The notes below the pieces were generated by a model. The model searched no databases. It was not told where the DNA came from and saw only the letters and a program-made list of their open reading frames with translations. 59,430 bases of DNA from Tiamatella sp964451715 (GTDB taxonomy: Archaea; Thermoproteota; Thermoprotei_A; Sulfolobales; Acidilobaceae): positions 1 through 59,430 of the forward strand of contig CAYVIZ010000003.1 of NCBI GenBank assembly GCA_964451715.1. The letters run 5' to 3'. The position numbers and the translations under genes are program-made. Below are positions 17,200 through 26,185 of this stretch, piece after piece. Every line of letters starts with the position of its first letter. Positions within the stretch are counted from its first letter, which is position 1.

Positions 17200-18867
17200 G
17201 TGGTTAGTTTGAACCAGATCACGCTGGAGGGAGGCACTACTCGATCCCTCGACGTGGAGGTCTTCGGCAAAACAGGTAAACCAGCCGGGCTCTCTCTGAG
17301 TTTGAAGCTTAAAAGGCCACGTATGCCCTTTGCGGACAGGATCTGGAGTCCTGGTAATAAGGCTTACCTGGTAGATAAGGGGTACATAGTAGAGCCTACA
17401 CATTACGTGCCAGGAGAACCCGTTAAATTAAATGTATACAACAAGCCGTTTTCATCCCATGTCATGGATCATGTCCACGGCCTTGTAGGGGCAGGATTCT
17501 ACCACAGTAGACTGGTCAGGGATCTTTGGCCTCTTGCATGGAGAATAATAGCATCAAGTAGCGGCTTACCTGATTACAGGGCTTATCTCGTTCCAAGTAG
17601 TTTTGAGCGGCCTGAATCTAGAACCATGGAAGCGGACGTCCTAGTGGTTGGAGGAGGGTTATCCGGTATAAATGCTGCCCTCGAGGCCTCACGTCAGGGA
17701 TCCTCGGTTATACTGGTTGACGATCATGCGGAGCTAGGGGGTTTCATGAAGTATATTGACCCTCAAGGGGTAAACGTGCTAGAGAAGAAACTAGAGGAAA
17801 ACAGGGTTAAGGTTTTCCTCAGATCGAAATATATTGGCGGGTTCATGGATGGGCATGCATTCACGTCGCCTGGGTACCTCAACATTGTAAAACCAAAGTC
17901 TATTATATTTGCGACAGGAGGGATCAGCCCTATACCCATATATGAGAACAATGATCTCCCCGGAACCATAGACCTAGAATATGCTTTGAAGATATCGTCC
18001 TACATGAGGGATGCTGGTAACATACTTGTGATTGGCTGCTCTCAGGATGTGTTCAAAGCGGTATCCATACTCGCGTCCAAAGGCAGAAACGTGAAGATCA
18101 TACGTCCTCATGGAACAACTTGTTCTTCAGGAGCTAATAGCTCAGAGACAATCGGTGAAGCGAATGTATTAAGGGTCGAAGGAATGGGAAGAGTTAGAAG
18201 AGCAGTACTAGACGATGGAACAATATTGGAAACAGATATAATAGTTTCAGGCCTAACGCCGTTCCCCGACTTGAATCCTGCACTGCAAAACGGGGCAAAG
18301 CCTACCTACATACCGCTCAACTCCCGGTTCACAGTATCCCATAATGGATATGGTTCCACAGGAGTAGACGGCCTTCTGGTAGCCGGTTTGGCGGCTGGCA
18401 TAACTGATAATGAATGCAGCGTTCTCCAATCCAGGGTGGCCGGCATGCTGGCGGCGGAGCACGCCGGATACAATGCCGAGGACGATGTAGTAGACGAGTA
18501 TAGAGACAAGTGTAAGAAATGGATAGACACCCTAGGCTCTACTCGGGGGCTAGACTATAGGATGACGGCTGGCACCATAGATTTCTGGTTGACAAAGAAG
18601 ATAGAGGGTCTACAGTTCATTGACTGGGATATAGATATGACTGTAGAAGATGCTGTTAAAACATATGATAAAGGATACGATTCCATGGAGAAGATAAAGA
18701 GGTTCTCGGGAATAGGGACAGCCGCCGAGCAGGGGAGGCTCACGATACCTTCAACTATAATGATACTCTCCGCGGTCAGGAAAGTAAGGCTCAGCAAGCT
18801 GGGATGGTTCCGGATCAGGCCTACACATATGCTTCCCTCAATCGGAGAACTAGCCGTGAGGTGGTGA
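17200..18867 (+). CDS. Sarcosine oxidase/proline dehydrogenase alpha-like FAD/NAD subunit
   Basis: 555 residues. The N-terminal 110 residues match the region of sarcosine oxidase alpha that ends in AGFYHSRLVRDLWP; then a pyridine-nucleotide-disulphide type FAD domain starts with VLVVGGGLSGINAALEA (about 145-162) and GGFMKYI. A second nucleotide-binding region follows at about 270-285 (NILVIGCS). The C-terminal GcvT-like half of bacterial SoxA is missing, and no N-terminal 2Fe-2S cysteine cluster is visible. The size fits the alpha subunit of archaeal dye-linked proline dehydrogenase as well. It passes electrons from the beta subunit encoded six bases downstream. The substrate (sarcosine, proline or another amine) is undecided. 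Confidence 0.75.
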   Translation: MVSLNQITLEGGTTRSLDVEVFGKTGKPAGLSLSLKLKRPRMPFADRIWSPGNKAYLVDKGYIVEPTHYVPGEPVKLNVYNKPFSSHVMDHVHGLVGAGFYHSRLVRDLWPLAWRIIASSSGLPDYRAYLVPSSFERPESRTMEADVLVVGGGLSGINAALEASRQGSSVILVDDHAELGGFMKYIDPQGVNVLEKKLEENRVKVFLRSKYIGGFMDGHAFTSPGYLNIVKPKSIIFATGGISPIPIYENNDLPGTIDLEYALKISSYMRDAGNILVIGCSQDVFKAVSILASKGRNVKIIRPHGTTCSSGANSSETIGEANVLRVEGMGRVRRAVLDDGTILETDIIVSGLTPFPDLNPALQNGAKPTYIPLNSRFTVSHNGYGSTGVDGLLVAGLAAGITDNECSVLQSRVAGMLAAEHAGYNAEDDVVDEYRDKCKKWIDTLGSTRGLDYRMTAGTIDFWLTKKIEGLQFIDWDIDMTVEDAVKTYDKGYDSMEKIKRFSGIGTAAEQGRLTIPSTIMILSAVRKVRLSKLGWFRIRPTHMLPSIGELAVRW

Positions 18868-18873
18868 CACTCT

Positions 18874-20031
18874 ATGAGATACGACTACGTCATAATAGGC
18901 GGGGGAATCGCGGGTTTATCCACAGCAGTCAACCTTGCCCTTCAAACAGGGAAACCCGGGAAAATATGCGTCTTAGAGAAGGGATACATAAGCTATGGAG
19001 CAAGCACCCGCAACGCTACCCACTTCAGGGTACACTTCTTCAACAAGGAGAACACAGTGTTCGCCATTGAGTCCCGCAGGAGGCTCCTCGGTCTCCCGAA
19101 ACTAACGGGATACAATCCTCTCGTAGTCCAGGCAGGCTACCTATGGCTCTTTCATGACGAGGAAACGGAGAATGCCTACAGGGAATACAACAGAAAACTC
19201 TGGACTCCTCTAGGTGTTCCTATACGTTTCCTCGACAAGGAAGAGCTCGCGGCTAGATACCCCTTCCTAAAGCTGGAGAATATACGTAGCGCCGCTATAG
19301 GACCCCAGGACGGCAGCTTCCATCACGACTCCGTAGTCTATGGATACTACTCGAAGGCTAGAAGGCTGGGTATATGTGTAAGAGAATACGCTGAGGTTGA
19401 AAGGATAAGCGTTGGCGGCGGCCGGGTTAAAGGCGTGGAAATACAGGGGTACGGATCGATGGGAGCCGGTAAAGTAGTGGTAGCAGCAGGTGCCTGGAGT
19501 TCTAGGATACTCGGCACAGCGGGTGTAGAACTACCTACTACTCCTGTATTGAAGGAGATACTTGTAACCGAGCCATATAGATACAGGTTTAAAGAACTAT
19601 TCATACCTATGGGGTGGCAGGGCTACTTTACTCAGACCCTTAAAGGCGAGATACTGGGTTCTGTTGGAATGGAAAACGAGCCTGAGGGACTTGTTCCCAT
19701 GGAGAACAGTTTAAGATGGCTAACCAGTTTTGCCAGAATGATGGTTTCAGTACTCAAAGGCTCCGAGCACATAAGAATACTCAGAACCTGGAGCGGGTTC
19801 TACAACATGACTCCAGACGCTGCACACGTGCTCGGAGACGATGAGGAGTGGCCTGAGGGTCTCTACGTTAATACGGGATACAGTGGACATGGATTCATGA
19901 TGGCTCCCTACTCAGGCGAGGTCTTAGCGGCTTACATGGTTAAGGGAGAGCTTAGTGAGCACATGAAGCCTTTCCTCCCGAGAAGATTCAGAACGGGTGA
20001 ATTGTTAGGGGAAGGACTTGTTATAGGCTGA
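18874..20031 (+). CDS. FAD-dependent amine/imino-acid dehydrogenase, SoxB/PDH-beta-like subunit
   Basis: 385 residues, DAO-family flavoprotein. Dinucleotide-binding motif IIGGGIAGLSTAVNLA near the N terminus, then GASTRNATHFRVHF (flavin region), GKVVVAAGAWSS in the middle and NTGYSGHGFMMAP at the C terminus. Length and order match the catalytic beta subunit of sarcosine oxidase and of archaeal L-proline dehydrogenase 1. Six bases after the alpha-like gene, so a heteromeric complex is likely. It oxidises the C-N bond of a secondary amine. The 3' end overlaps the convergent Nudix gene by 27 bases. Confidence 0.82.
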   Translation: MRYDYVIIGGGIAGLSTAVNLALQTGKPGKICVLEKGYISYGASTRNATHFRVHFFNKENTVFAIESRRRLLGLPKLTGYNPLVVQAGYLWLFHDEETENAYREYNRKLWTPLGVPIRFLDKEELAARYPFLKLENIRSAAIGPQDGSFHHDSVVYGYYSKARRLGICVREYAEVERISVGGGRVKGVEIQGYGSMGAGKVVVAAGAWSSRILGTAGVELPTTPVLKEILVTEPYRYRFKELFIPMGWQGYFTQTLKGEILGSVGMENEPEGLVPMENSLRWLTSFARMMVSVLKGSEHIRILRTWSGFYNMTPDAAHVLGDDEEWPEGLYVNTGYSGHGFMMAPYSGEVLAAYMVKGELSEHMKPFLPRRFRTGELLGEGLVIG

Positions 20032-20595
20032 ACCCTCCTGTCCTTTATCCTCGCTCTTATCCTTATACATAAACTCTTCGCTGGGAGGCATATTATAGAG
20101 TAGCACGGGCAGACGGTTATCTGCTAGTTTCTCCACGAGCCTTACTTTATTGCCATATGTTAGTATATAGTAGACCCTTGGAAAGCCCTCCTTCATGTCC
20201 TCCAGTATCCTCTCTAACAGTATCCTCGGCCTGAACTTGTCCAACACCTCGTTAGGATTAGCCCATACAACCTTCACCTTCTCCTCCAACGGTATGGGTT
20301 CACCCATTATGCTGCACTCGAAATAGAACACTATCTCGTGTCGCAGCCTGTTCTTTATCATATACATGTTCTCGTTTATGTAGAGTATCCTCTTAGGTAT
20401 CGCGTCTACCCCCAGCTCTTCCCTCATCTCTCTTATAGCGCAGTGTGTTATGCTTTCATAGAACTCCGTATGTCCTCCCGGGAACCTGAAGTAGTTGTAT
20501 TTTGCGTCGTACTGGAATAACATGAGGTTGTCGCGTTGAACGAGGCAGCGGGCCCCAACTTCTATTCCCTTTATACGGTTCCTTTTCCTCATCAC
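20005..20595 (-). CDS. Nudix hydrolase
   Basis: 196 residues. The Nudix box is intact: G-H-T-E-F-Y-E, seven residues, then REMREELG (about 41-63), the Mg-binding helix that cleaves nucleoside diphosphates linked to another group. The downstream part (about 110-196) is longer than a minimal Nudix fold. Substrate unknown; housecleaning of damaged nucleotides or ADP-ribose-type compounds are common roles. Starts GTG-ATG; either codon is possible. Overlaps the end of the flavoprotein gene. Confidence 0.85.
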   Translation of the reverse strand: MMRKRNRIKGIEVGARCLVQRDNLMLFQYDAKYNYFRFPGGHTEFYESITHCAIREMREELGVDAIPKRILYINENMYMIKNRLRHEIVFYFECSIMGEPIPLEEKVKVVWANPNEVLDKFRPRILLERILEDMKEGFPRVYYILTYGNKVRLVEKLADNRLPVLLYNMPPSEEFMYKDKSEDKGQEGSAYNKSFP

Positions 20596-20674
20596 ACTTC
20601 ACTACATAAATATCACTGTGCCCGCCCCCTTATATGGGGTTTGATTATCCAAGAATCCAAGTGGTGGTACTAAT

Positions 20675-20935
20675 ATGGAAGGAGTGGTACACAGGATTTT
20701 ACGCTCCCTAGAGTCCTCTCCCAAGGCACCGGGAGACGTCGTGTCGGAGACAAGGCTTCCACGCTACCTTGTACTTGCAAGCTTCAGGTGTTTGGAGGAG
20801 CTGGGCTTCATAGAGACGCTTTACAGCAGAGGGAGCTATAAACTTTACGTGCTTACCGATAGGGGGAGAGAGCTCTTAGAGGAGCATGAGAACATTGTCG
20901 AAGCTGTGAGGGAGGACGCCGAGGCAGCCGCCTGA
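20675..20935 (+). CDS. Small winged-helix DNA-binding protein
   Basis: 86 residues forming a single winged helix: helices at about 3-14 and 18-27, a recognition helix at about 29-44 (YLVLASFRCLEELGFI) and a wing near 50-62 (SRGSYKLYVLT), followed by a short acidic helix. Likely a dimeric transcription regulator. ATG start with GGTGG upstream. It is convergent with the Lrp-type regulator, whose stop codon lies six bases past its own end. Confidence 0.7.
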   Translation: MEGVVHRILRSLESSPKAPGDVVSETRLPRYLVLASFRCLEELGFIETLYSRGSYKLYVLTDRGRELLEEHENIVEAVREDAEAAA

Positions 20936-20941
20936 GGAGTG

Positions 20942-21370
20942 CTACTCCTTCTCCACGTTCAATATTATCGCTGGACGCACATTGTATACTCCGGGAATGT
21001 TCTCGATCTCGCGGTGAAGCTGGGAGAGCTCTTGATGGTCTCTAGCTATTATCTTCGCTATTATGGAGTGATCCCCGGAGGTAAGAGCTAGAAACACCAC
21101 GTACTCTTTCCTCTTAAGCTCCTCTACCGCTGAGAAGAGATACTCGGGCTTGACCTCTAGTCCTGTAATGGAAACCATGTTATAACCGAGCTTCTTGTAG
21201 TCGACTATAACAGTGTATTTCCTTATGACACCACTGTTCTCAAGCTTCTTCACCCTTTTCATAACGGCTACTTCGCTTATGCCCAGCTTCCTAGCTATCT
21301 CTGAATACGGTGTTCTAGCGTTTTCTTTTAGCATGTTTATTATTACTAGATCCTTGTCGTCTATCATCAC
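20942..21370 (-). CDS. Lrp/AsnC-family transcription regulator
   Basis: 142 residues. N-terminal HTH (about 8-50: ARTPYSEIARKLGISEVAVMKRVKKLE) and C-terminal RAM ligand-binding domain (about 65-140) with the GDHS turn where amino-acid effectors bind in relatives. Acts as dimer to octamer controlling amino-acid metabolism. It starts GTG-ATG about 20 bases after AT-rich promoter-like sequence with a weak ribosome site. Its targets may include the nearby amine dehydrogenase and glycine cleavage genes, which is inference. Confidence 0.9.
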   Translation of the reverse strand: MMIDDKDLVIINMLKENARTPYSEIARKLGISEVAVMKRVKKLENSGVIRKYTVIVDYKKLGYNMVSITGLEVKPEYLFSAVEELKRKEYVVFLALTSGDHSIIAKIIARDHQELSQLHREIENIPGVYNVRPAIILNVEKE

Positions 21371-21451
21371 TGTATCACTAAGTAAAACAAGGTTTCAGTG
21401 TTAGAAGTTTTAAGTTTATAGTATATTTTCGTTATGAAAAAGGTAGAATGA

Positions 21452-22156
21452 TTACTGGGGAGGGGTTGCAACCCTCTTCAAATAGTTTCTAACTTCTTCT
21501 ATTTCATCCTTTGAAGCTGTTGCCTCGTGGCAGAACCACCAGTCAAAGCACTCGTACTGCTTCAACCTTTCCTCTGCATCCTTGACCGTCGACGGCGGGG
21601 GCACTATTAGATGGTCTCCTATTATCTCGTTGTTAGGCCAATCTGCCGGAGCGGCTCTACCATACTTGTCTAGGAGCTGTAGCACCTTGACCATTCTGAG
21701 TATCTCATCCATGTTTCTACCAAGCTCTAGCGGATAGTATAGTATCGCCCTTATTACTCCCTTATCATCCACTATAAAGACAGCCCTTACGGTTGCTGTG
21801 GAGGACTGGGCATGCAGGAGCCCCAGCTTCTCGGCTACCTGGCCGCGGGAGTCGCTTATTATGGGGAACGGTATCTCTACTCCTAGCTTCTCTTTTATCC
21901 ACTCTATCCACTTTATATGGCTGAAGGTTGCGTCTACGCTTAGCCCTATAAGCTCTGTGTTGAGCTTCTTGAAGTCCTCGTATCTCTTAGCGAATGCTAC
22001 GAACTCAGTTGTACATACTGGTGTGAAGTCCGCTGGATGGCTAAAGAGTACGAACCACTTACCCTTAAAGTCGTCTGGCAGCTTTACTGGTCCGTGCGTT
22101 GTGTTGACTTCTAGTTCAGGGAATTTCTCCCCTATGAGGGGTATGCTTCCAGGCAT
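21452..22156 (-). CDS. Peroxiredoxin, archaeal Prx6-like (thioredoxin peroxidase)
   Basis: 234 residues from MPGSIPLIG, the same N terminus as the Aeropyrum pernix enzyme; GGTG six bases upstream supports this ATG over the GTG three codons earlier. Peroxidatic Cys48 lies in DFTPVCTTEF; two C-terminal cysteines in ECFDWWFC (about 203-210) provide the resolving thiol. Reduces hydrogen peroxide and alkyl peroxides with thioredoxin-type donors and forms ring-shaped decamers in relatives. Its presence fits exposure to oxygen. AT-rich leader with TATA-like AATTATAAT upstream. Confidence 0.95.
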   Translation of the reverse strand: MPGSIPLIGEKFPELEVNTTHGPVKLPDDFKGKWFVLFSHPADFTPVCTTEFVAFAKRYEDFKKLNTELIGLSVDATFSHIKWIEWIKEKLGVEIPFPIISDSRGQVAEKLGLLHAQSSTATVRAVFIVDDKGVIRAILYYPLELGRNMDEILRMVKVLQLLDKYGRAAPADWPNNEIIGDHLIVPPPSTVKDAEERLKQYECFDWWFCHEATASKDEIEEVRNYLKRVATPPQ

Positions 22157-22279
22157 GTTTTTCACCGTTTAATATCGTATGTCTAATATTACAATATAAA
22201 CTTTACTCTATACATATTACCATCTATAACGTTAAAAATGCTAACGAGAAATAATTATAATCTTATACGATAAGAGCTG

Positions 22280-23038
22280 TTATGAGTTGATGCCAAACAA
22301 TAGACGGGCATTATTGTTTGCCGCATGTATGACACTGACGGGATCAACGTTCTTTAACGATCCTATGATCTCCGCGGCTCTAGGTATGTATGAAGGATTC
22401 AATCTCAAACCCCTATAATTATAGGGTCCATCACTCTCTAGGAGCATTATATTCATAGGAGTAGCAGATGCCGTTCTCTTGCTTTTCTCCTGTATGAGTA
22501 TAGCGGCGTTTATAGAAACATAGTAACCAGCATATTCTATTTCTTTTATAAGATCTATAGGCCCTGTATACCAGTGGAATACTGCTTTCGGCACATCGTA
22601 TTTTATAAGCAAGTCAAAAACATCCCTCCAGGCACCCGCCGCGTGGAGGTTCAGTACAACATCGTTCTCCCTCGCGAATTCCAGGAATCTCGTGAATACC
22701 TCTAGCTGCCTCTCATAAGTTTCCTCCACGAACTTCTTGTCAAGCCCTACTTCTCCTATGCAGCTGACTTGCTCTGAGACGGCTAGAGACAGGATATCCT
22801 CTAGTTCGCCGGCCTGCTTCATATTCCAAGGGTGTAGGCCAACGCAGGGGATTATCTTGCCTGGATACTGTGACGCCAATTCTAGTACTGACACGCTTGT
22901 TTCATAGTCCTCGCCTACCCCTACAGCTATGTATGGCGTATCCTTAGAAAAGTACTCGTCGAGTTCCTCTTTTCTATACTGGTACACGTGTGAGTGGGAG
23001 TCTATTACCTCGTCGATACGGGTTACATAACCCTCCAT
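22280..23038 (-). CDS. TatD-family metal-dependent hydrolase
   Basis: 252 residues, TIM-barrel amidohydrolase fold. Metal ligands: DSHSHVY near the N terminus, IGEVGLD with the bridging Glu, LNLHAAG, VFHWYTG and LLESDGPY. These match TatD/MtnB-type deoxyribonucleases. Family enzymes are 3'-5' exonucleases or proofread D-aminoacyl-tRNA. ATG start. Lies upstream of peroxiredoxin on the same strand with 123 bases between them, probably a separate unit. Confidence 0.85.
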   Translation of the reverse strand: MEGYVTRIDEVIDSHSHVYQYRKEELDEYFSKDTPYIAVGVGEDYETSVSVLELASQYPGKIIPCVGLHPWNMKQAGELEDILSLAVSEQVSCIGEVGLDKKFVEETYERQLEVFTRFLEFARENDVVLNLHAAGAWRDVFDLLIKYDVPKAVFHWYTGPIDLIKEIEYAGYYVSINAAILIQEKSKRTASATPMNIMLLESDGPYNYRGLRLNPSYIPRAAEIIGSLKNVDPVSVIHAANNNARLLFGINS

Positions 23039-23108
23039 TTCCAGCCACTATGTACCGATGAGGAATAAGTAGGAACAATTAAATTTGTGTGTAATAATGG
23101 GGTCGTGC

Positions 23109-23456
23109 CTAGCTAGAGGAGGGCGCTAAAAACCATGGTGGACAGTCTTCATCGTCTTTCCTGCAAAGGATGAACGGTTTAACACTGGGTTCTCCAGAGG
23201 GATTATCTTCCTTCTTCCCGATTATCTTAAAGTATTTCCTGAAGACAGCTGTAGGTATAACTAGGACGGATTTAGGGTCACCGGGATCGGGTGGTGTGAG
23301 GGGTGCACCACATATGGGGCATCTCTTGTTTATGTCAATGATCTTGGAAACGTGCGGAGGCCCGTTGTAGCGTCTCCCGGCGCTTCTCCCGTCTAGATAT
23401 TGGTAATCAAAAATATAGCCACAGTTCCTGCATGCAACTATTATGCCTCCGACCAT
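23109..23456 (-). CDS. Zinc-ribbon protein, unknown
   Basis: 115 residues. Two CxxC knuckles, CRNCGY (about 9-14) and CPICGAP (about 46-52), build one treble-clef or rubredoxin-like zinc site; a third Cys pair near the C terminus (CRKDDEDC, about 97-104) might bind another metal. I do not recognise the family. ATG start. Followed by TatD on the same strand 70 bases away. Confidence 0.6.
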   Translation of the reverse strand: MVGGIIVACRNCGYIFDYQYLDGRSAGRRYNGPPHVSKIIDINKRCPICGAPLTPPDPGDPKSVLVIPTAVFRKYFKIIGKKEDNPSGEPSVKPFILCRKDDEDCPPWFLAPSSS

Positions 23457-23670
23457 GTTTCAACACCTTAGAAGGATAACGCCACAGGGTTGCCGTGTAT
23501 CTTTATGCCGTCGTAAATAGTATATAGCAGTAAAGCCTGCATGAATCATTGCAGCAGGGAGTTTAGCTCTAATCTATGGCTGTGGACTGCCTTGTTTTTC
23601 CACGGTCTGATCTTCTTTAAGACAGGGAATAGGAATACGGTTTGACCCCTTATTGTCATAATTCTGGAAA

Positions 23671-23683
23671 TCATATAATATAA
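23671..23683 (+). promoter_or_regulatory. TATA box of the MBL-fold hydrolase gene
   Basis: TCATATAATATAA. The predicted transcript start is near 23700, which lies downstream of the earliest possible GTG start (23692) and so favours the start at 23722. Confidence 0.45.
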
Positions 23684-23721
23684 GCCGAGAAGTGGAATCC
23701 GGGACAAGTAGGTGCAAGGTT

Positions 23722-24603
23722 TTGGTGTTAAAGAAGGAATCTATAGATTTCCCGTTAGCCGTGCCTGTCAACCACTATCTACTCGATACGGGAAGGTATG
23801 TTATCCAGATAGATGCTGGAGCAGTACCCTTATCTGGGAAAGATCATAAGCCTGATTATATACTTTTGACGCACTGGCATTGGGATCATACATACGGAAT
23901 AACCGGTATGAAAGGGTTGAACATATGTATAAACAAGGAATCCTTTAAACTCCTGCACCCCTCAGGTGTGCTGGATAGGATGAGGGAGATAGTAGCCGGA
24001 GTCGAGGGTCTAGAAGCATGGTCGAGCCTCGAGCCCCAGACGAGGGTTTTCATTGAGAGATACCAGGCTATCCTTAACTCTCTAAAAGAAGACCATAACG
24101 TTTTCTGGATGAGCGACTGTCCTCCTATAGTAGAGGGTATAATAGACTATTTTGAATGCCCGGGACACAGCCCCGACCATGTTTGCTTCCTGTATAGGGA
24201 TGCTCTTTTCGTGGGCGACAACATGGCCCCAGGGTGGAACGTGACTTTGATAGACCCCATGGCCTACATGGACACGTTATTCAAGATAATGTCAATATCT
24301 TCGTGGGCTACAGTGTATCCGGGCCACGGTGATCCTTTGAAGAGGGATGAAGCCGCGGAGTATGCATCGCGGACGATGAAGTCTAAGATAAAACGTATGT
24401 GCCGTGTGCTATCCTCTATAGAGAAGAATTCCACGCTAGACATGCTTGTAGACAAGGTGTATGGAGAGGGTATGACAGGGGTTTTGAGGTACGTTGCCGC
24501 TAGAAGCCTTACAGGTTACCTAAACAACCTAGAGAACATGGGTGTTGTGGAAGTAGATAAGAAGAAGTACCCGTGGAGTGTGAAGAAGGAGATAACTCCT
24601 TAA
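23722..24603 (+). CDS. MBL-fold metallohydrolase (glyoxalase II-like)
   Basis: 293 residues from TTG at 23722, chosen because GGTG lies seven bases upstream and the TATA box places the transcript start after the earlier GTG. Metal motif THWHWDHTYG (HxHxDH) near residues 50-60, ECPGHSPDH further on, VGDNMAP (bridging Asp) and YPGHGDP. A C-terminal helical extension (about 220-293) resembles the winged-helix tail of LACTB2-type proteins. Likely hydrolyses a thioester or phosphodiester; the substrate is unknown. The glycine cleavage gene follows after 44 bases. Confidence 0.82.
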   Translation: MVLKKESIDFPLAVPVNHYLLDTGRYVIQIDAGAVPLSGKDHKPDYILLTHWHWDHTYGITGMKGLNICINKESFKLLHPSGVLDRMREIVAGVEGLEAWSSLEPQTRVFIERYQAILNSLKEDHNVFWMSDCPPIVEGIIDYFECPGHSPDHVCFLYRDALFVGDNMAPGWNVTLIDPMAYMDTLFKIMSISSWATVYPGHGDPLKRDEAAEYASRTMKSKIKRMCRVLSSIEKNSTLDMLVDKVYGEGMTGVLRYVAARSLTGYLNNLENMGVVEVDKKKYPWSVKKEITP

Positions 24604-24647
24604 AGTAGCAAGGCTATATCTATATAATTCACGGAGGAGATGTCCTG

Positions 24648-25754
24648 TTGGCGATAAAACACCCCCTACTCGACCTACATGTTTCATTGGGAGCACATAT
24701 AGGAGTTTTCGGGGGATGGGAAGCCCCCATATCATATGGAAGTATTAGAGAGGAGCATATGAGCGTTAGGAGAGGAGTAGGGGTATTCGACTTAACTCAT
24801 ATGGGCAGAATAATCGTCGAGGGCGAAGACGCGGATGAGTTTCTTTCCTTTATGGTGCCAAAGAAAATAGAAAAAGCCGAACTAGGCAGTATGCCTGGAC
24901 CCACGGTGCTGCTTAACGAGGAGGCTGGTATAATAGACGATATTATGCCCTATAAACTAGGTGATAACAGGTGGCTGCTTGCAGTTAACGCGCCTCTAAG
25001 AGAGAAGGATATTGAATGGCTTACACGCTGGAGGGATAAGCTGGGTTATACCGGTGTGGCAATCAACGACTATACCTTCAGGTATTACCTGATAGCCCTA
25101 CAGGGCCCTAAAGCCGCGTCTATACTAGAGGAGGCCGGGGGGTCTCACCTGTTATCACTGAAGCCGCTACGGTTCGAGGAGAACACTAGGATAGGAGATA
25201 TAGATGTCTGGATAGCAAGCAGAAGCGGCTGGACGGGGGAGGACGGGTTTGAATTCGTAGTAGAGCCCTCGATGGCGGCGAGGCTGTTTAAAAAACTTGT
25301 AGAGGCAGGCGCCACGCCCTGCGGTCTAGGTGCGCGTGACAGTCTTAGGATGGAGGTAGGCTTTGTTCTTTCAGGCGAGGATATAGACGAGAATGTGACC
25401 CCTATAGATGCTAGATACTGGCTTGTCTTCGACTATGATAAAACGGAATGCATTGGATGTAAGGCTCTAAGGAAGAGCATTGAGAACGGTGCCAGAAAGG
25501 TCAGGGTTGGTGTGAGGCTCAAGAAGCATGACAGGCGTATACCGAGAAGCGGATACAAGTTATTCCTGCCGGGAACAAACGTTGAGATAGGAACGATTAC
25601 AAGCGGCGCCTATAGCCCCGTCCTGGATAGAGGTATAGGGCAAGCGTATGTCAGCCCTGAACACGCGTTGATGGGGATGAAGGTGGAGGTAGATATCAGA
25701 GGTAAGCGTTCTAAAGCTAAAATAGTTGATTTCCCATTCATAAAGTTAAAGTAA
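24648..25754 (+). CDS. gcvT: Glycine cleavage system T protein (aminomethyltransferase)
   Basis: 368 residues. Folate-binding fold with WEAPISYG, VFDLTHMG, YALQGPKA-like LIALQGPKA, SRSGWTGEDGFEF and the conserved LRMEVGFVLSGEDIDE block. Transfers the methylene group from aminomethyl-lipoyl GcvH to tetrahydrofolate or tetrahydromethanopterin, releasing ammonia. TTG start after GGAGGAGATG. Followed 11 bases later by gcvH, with which it is co-transcribed. The decarboxylating P protein and the L protein are not in the window. A role in sarcosine or dimethylglycine breakdown with the SoxAB-like pair is possible. Confidence 0.92.
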   Translation: MAIKHPLLDLHVSLGAHIGVFGGWEAPISYGSIREEHMSVRRGVGVFDLTHMGRIIVEGEDADEFLSFMVPKKIEKAELGSMPGPTVLLNEEAGIIDDIMPYKLGDNRWLLAVNAPLREKDIEWLTRWRDKLGYTGVAINDYTFRYYLIALQGPKAASILEEAGGSHLLSLKPLRFEENTRIGDIDVWIASRSGWTGEDGFEFVVEPSMAARLFKKLVEAGATPCGLGARDSLRMEVGFVLSGEDIDENVTPIDARYWLVFDYDKTECIGCKALRKSIENGARKVRVGVRLKKHDRRIPRSGYKLFLPGTNVEIGTITSGAYSPVLDRGIGQAYVSPEHALMGMKVEVDIRGKRSKAKIVDFPFIKLK

Positions 25755-25765
25755 AGGTGATCGTG

Positions 25766-26185
25766 TTGGCCGACATAACCGTTTTGAACCAATACCTAGT
25801 CAAGGGGGACAGGAGGTACACGAAGACGCATGAATGGATACTGGTCGAGGGAGACGTTGGAACAGTGGGCATTACTGATTACGCCCAGAAAGAACTCCAG
25901 GATGTAACATACGTCGAATTACCGGAGCCCGGTGTGGAGGTTTCTAAGGGCGAGGAGGTAGCGACTATTGAAAGCGTCAAGCACACCTCCCCCATATACA
26001 CGCCGGCCAGCGGTGTCGTTGTAGAGGTTAACGAGAAGCTGGATGAAGAGCCCGACATAGTGAACAGGGACCCCTACGGGGACGGCTGGATATTCAAGAT
26101 CAAAATAAGCAATCCAGCGGAGCTTAACGAGCTTCTCTCTCCCGAAGAGTACGCTGCTCTCGTCGAGTCTGAGAAGAAATCCTGA
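25766..26185 (+). CDS. gcvH: Glycine cleavage system H protein (lipoyl carrier)
   Basis: 139 residues from TTG, which has GGTGA five bases upstream; an earlier in-frame GTG overlaps that site. Contains YTKTHEWI, the lipoyl-lysine motif TIESVK (Lys72) and NRDPYGDGWIFKIK, the full H-protein pattern. Carries the aminomethyl intermediate between the P, T and L proteins. It requires lipoylation by enzymes not seen here. Its 3' end overlaps the convergent UPF0148 gene by 62 bases, an unusually long overlap in which both C termini are coding. Confidence 0.95.
   Translation: MADITVLNQYLVKGDRRYTKTHEWILVEGDVGTVGITDYAQKELQDVTYVELPEPGVEVSKGEEVATIESVKHTSPIYTPASGVVVEVNEKLDEEPDIVNRDPYGDGWIFKIKISNPAELNELLSPEEYAALVESEKKS

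Noticed and set aside
23457..23670. Possible small RNA in the divergent intergenic region
   Set aside because: A short GCCTGC/GCAGG stem is visible but there are no guide boxes or longer structure; treated as promoter DNA.
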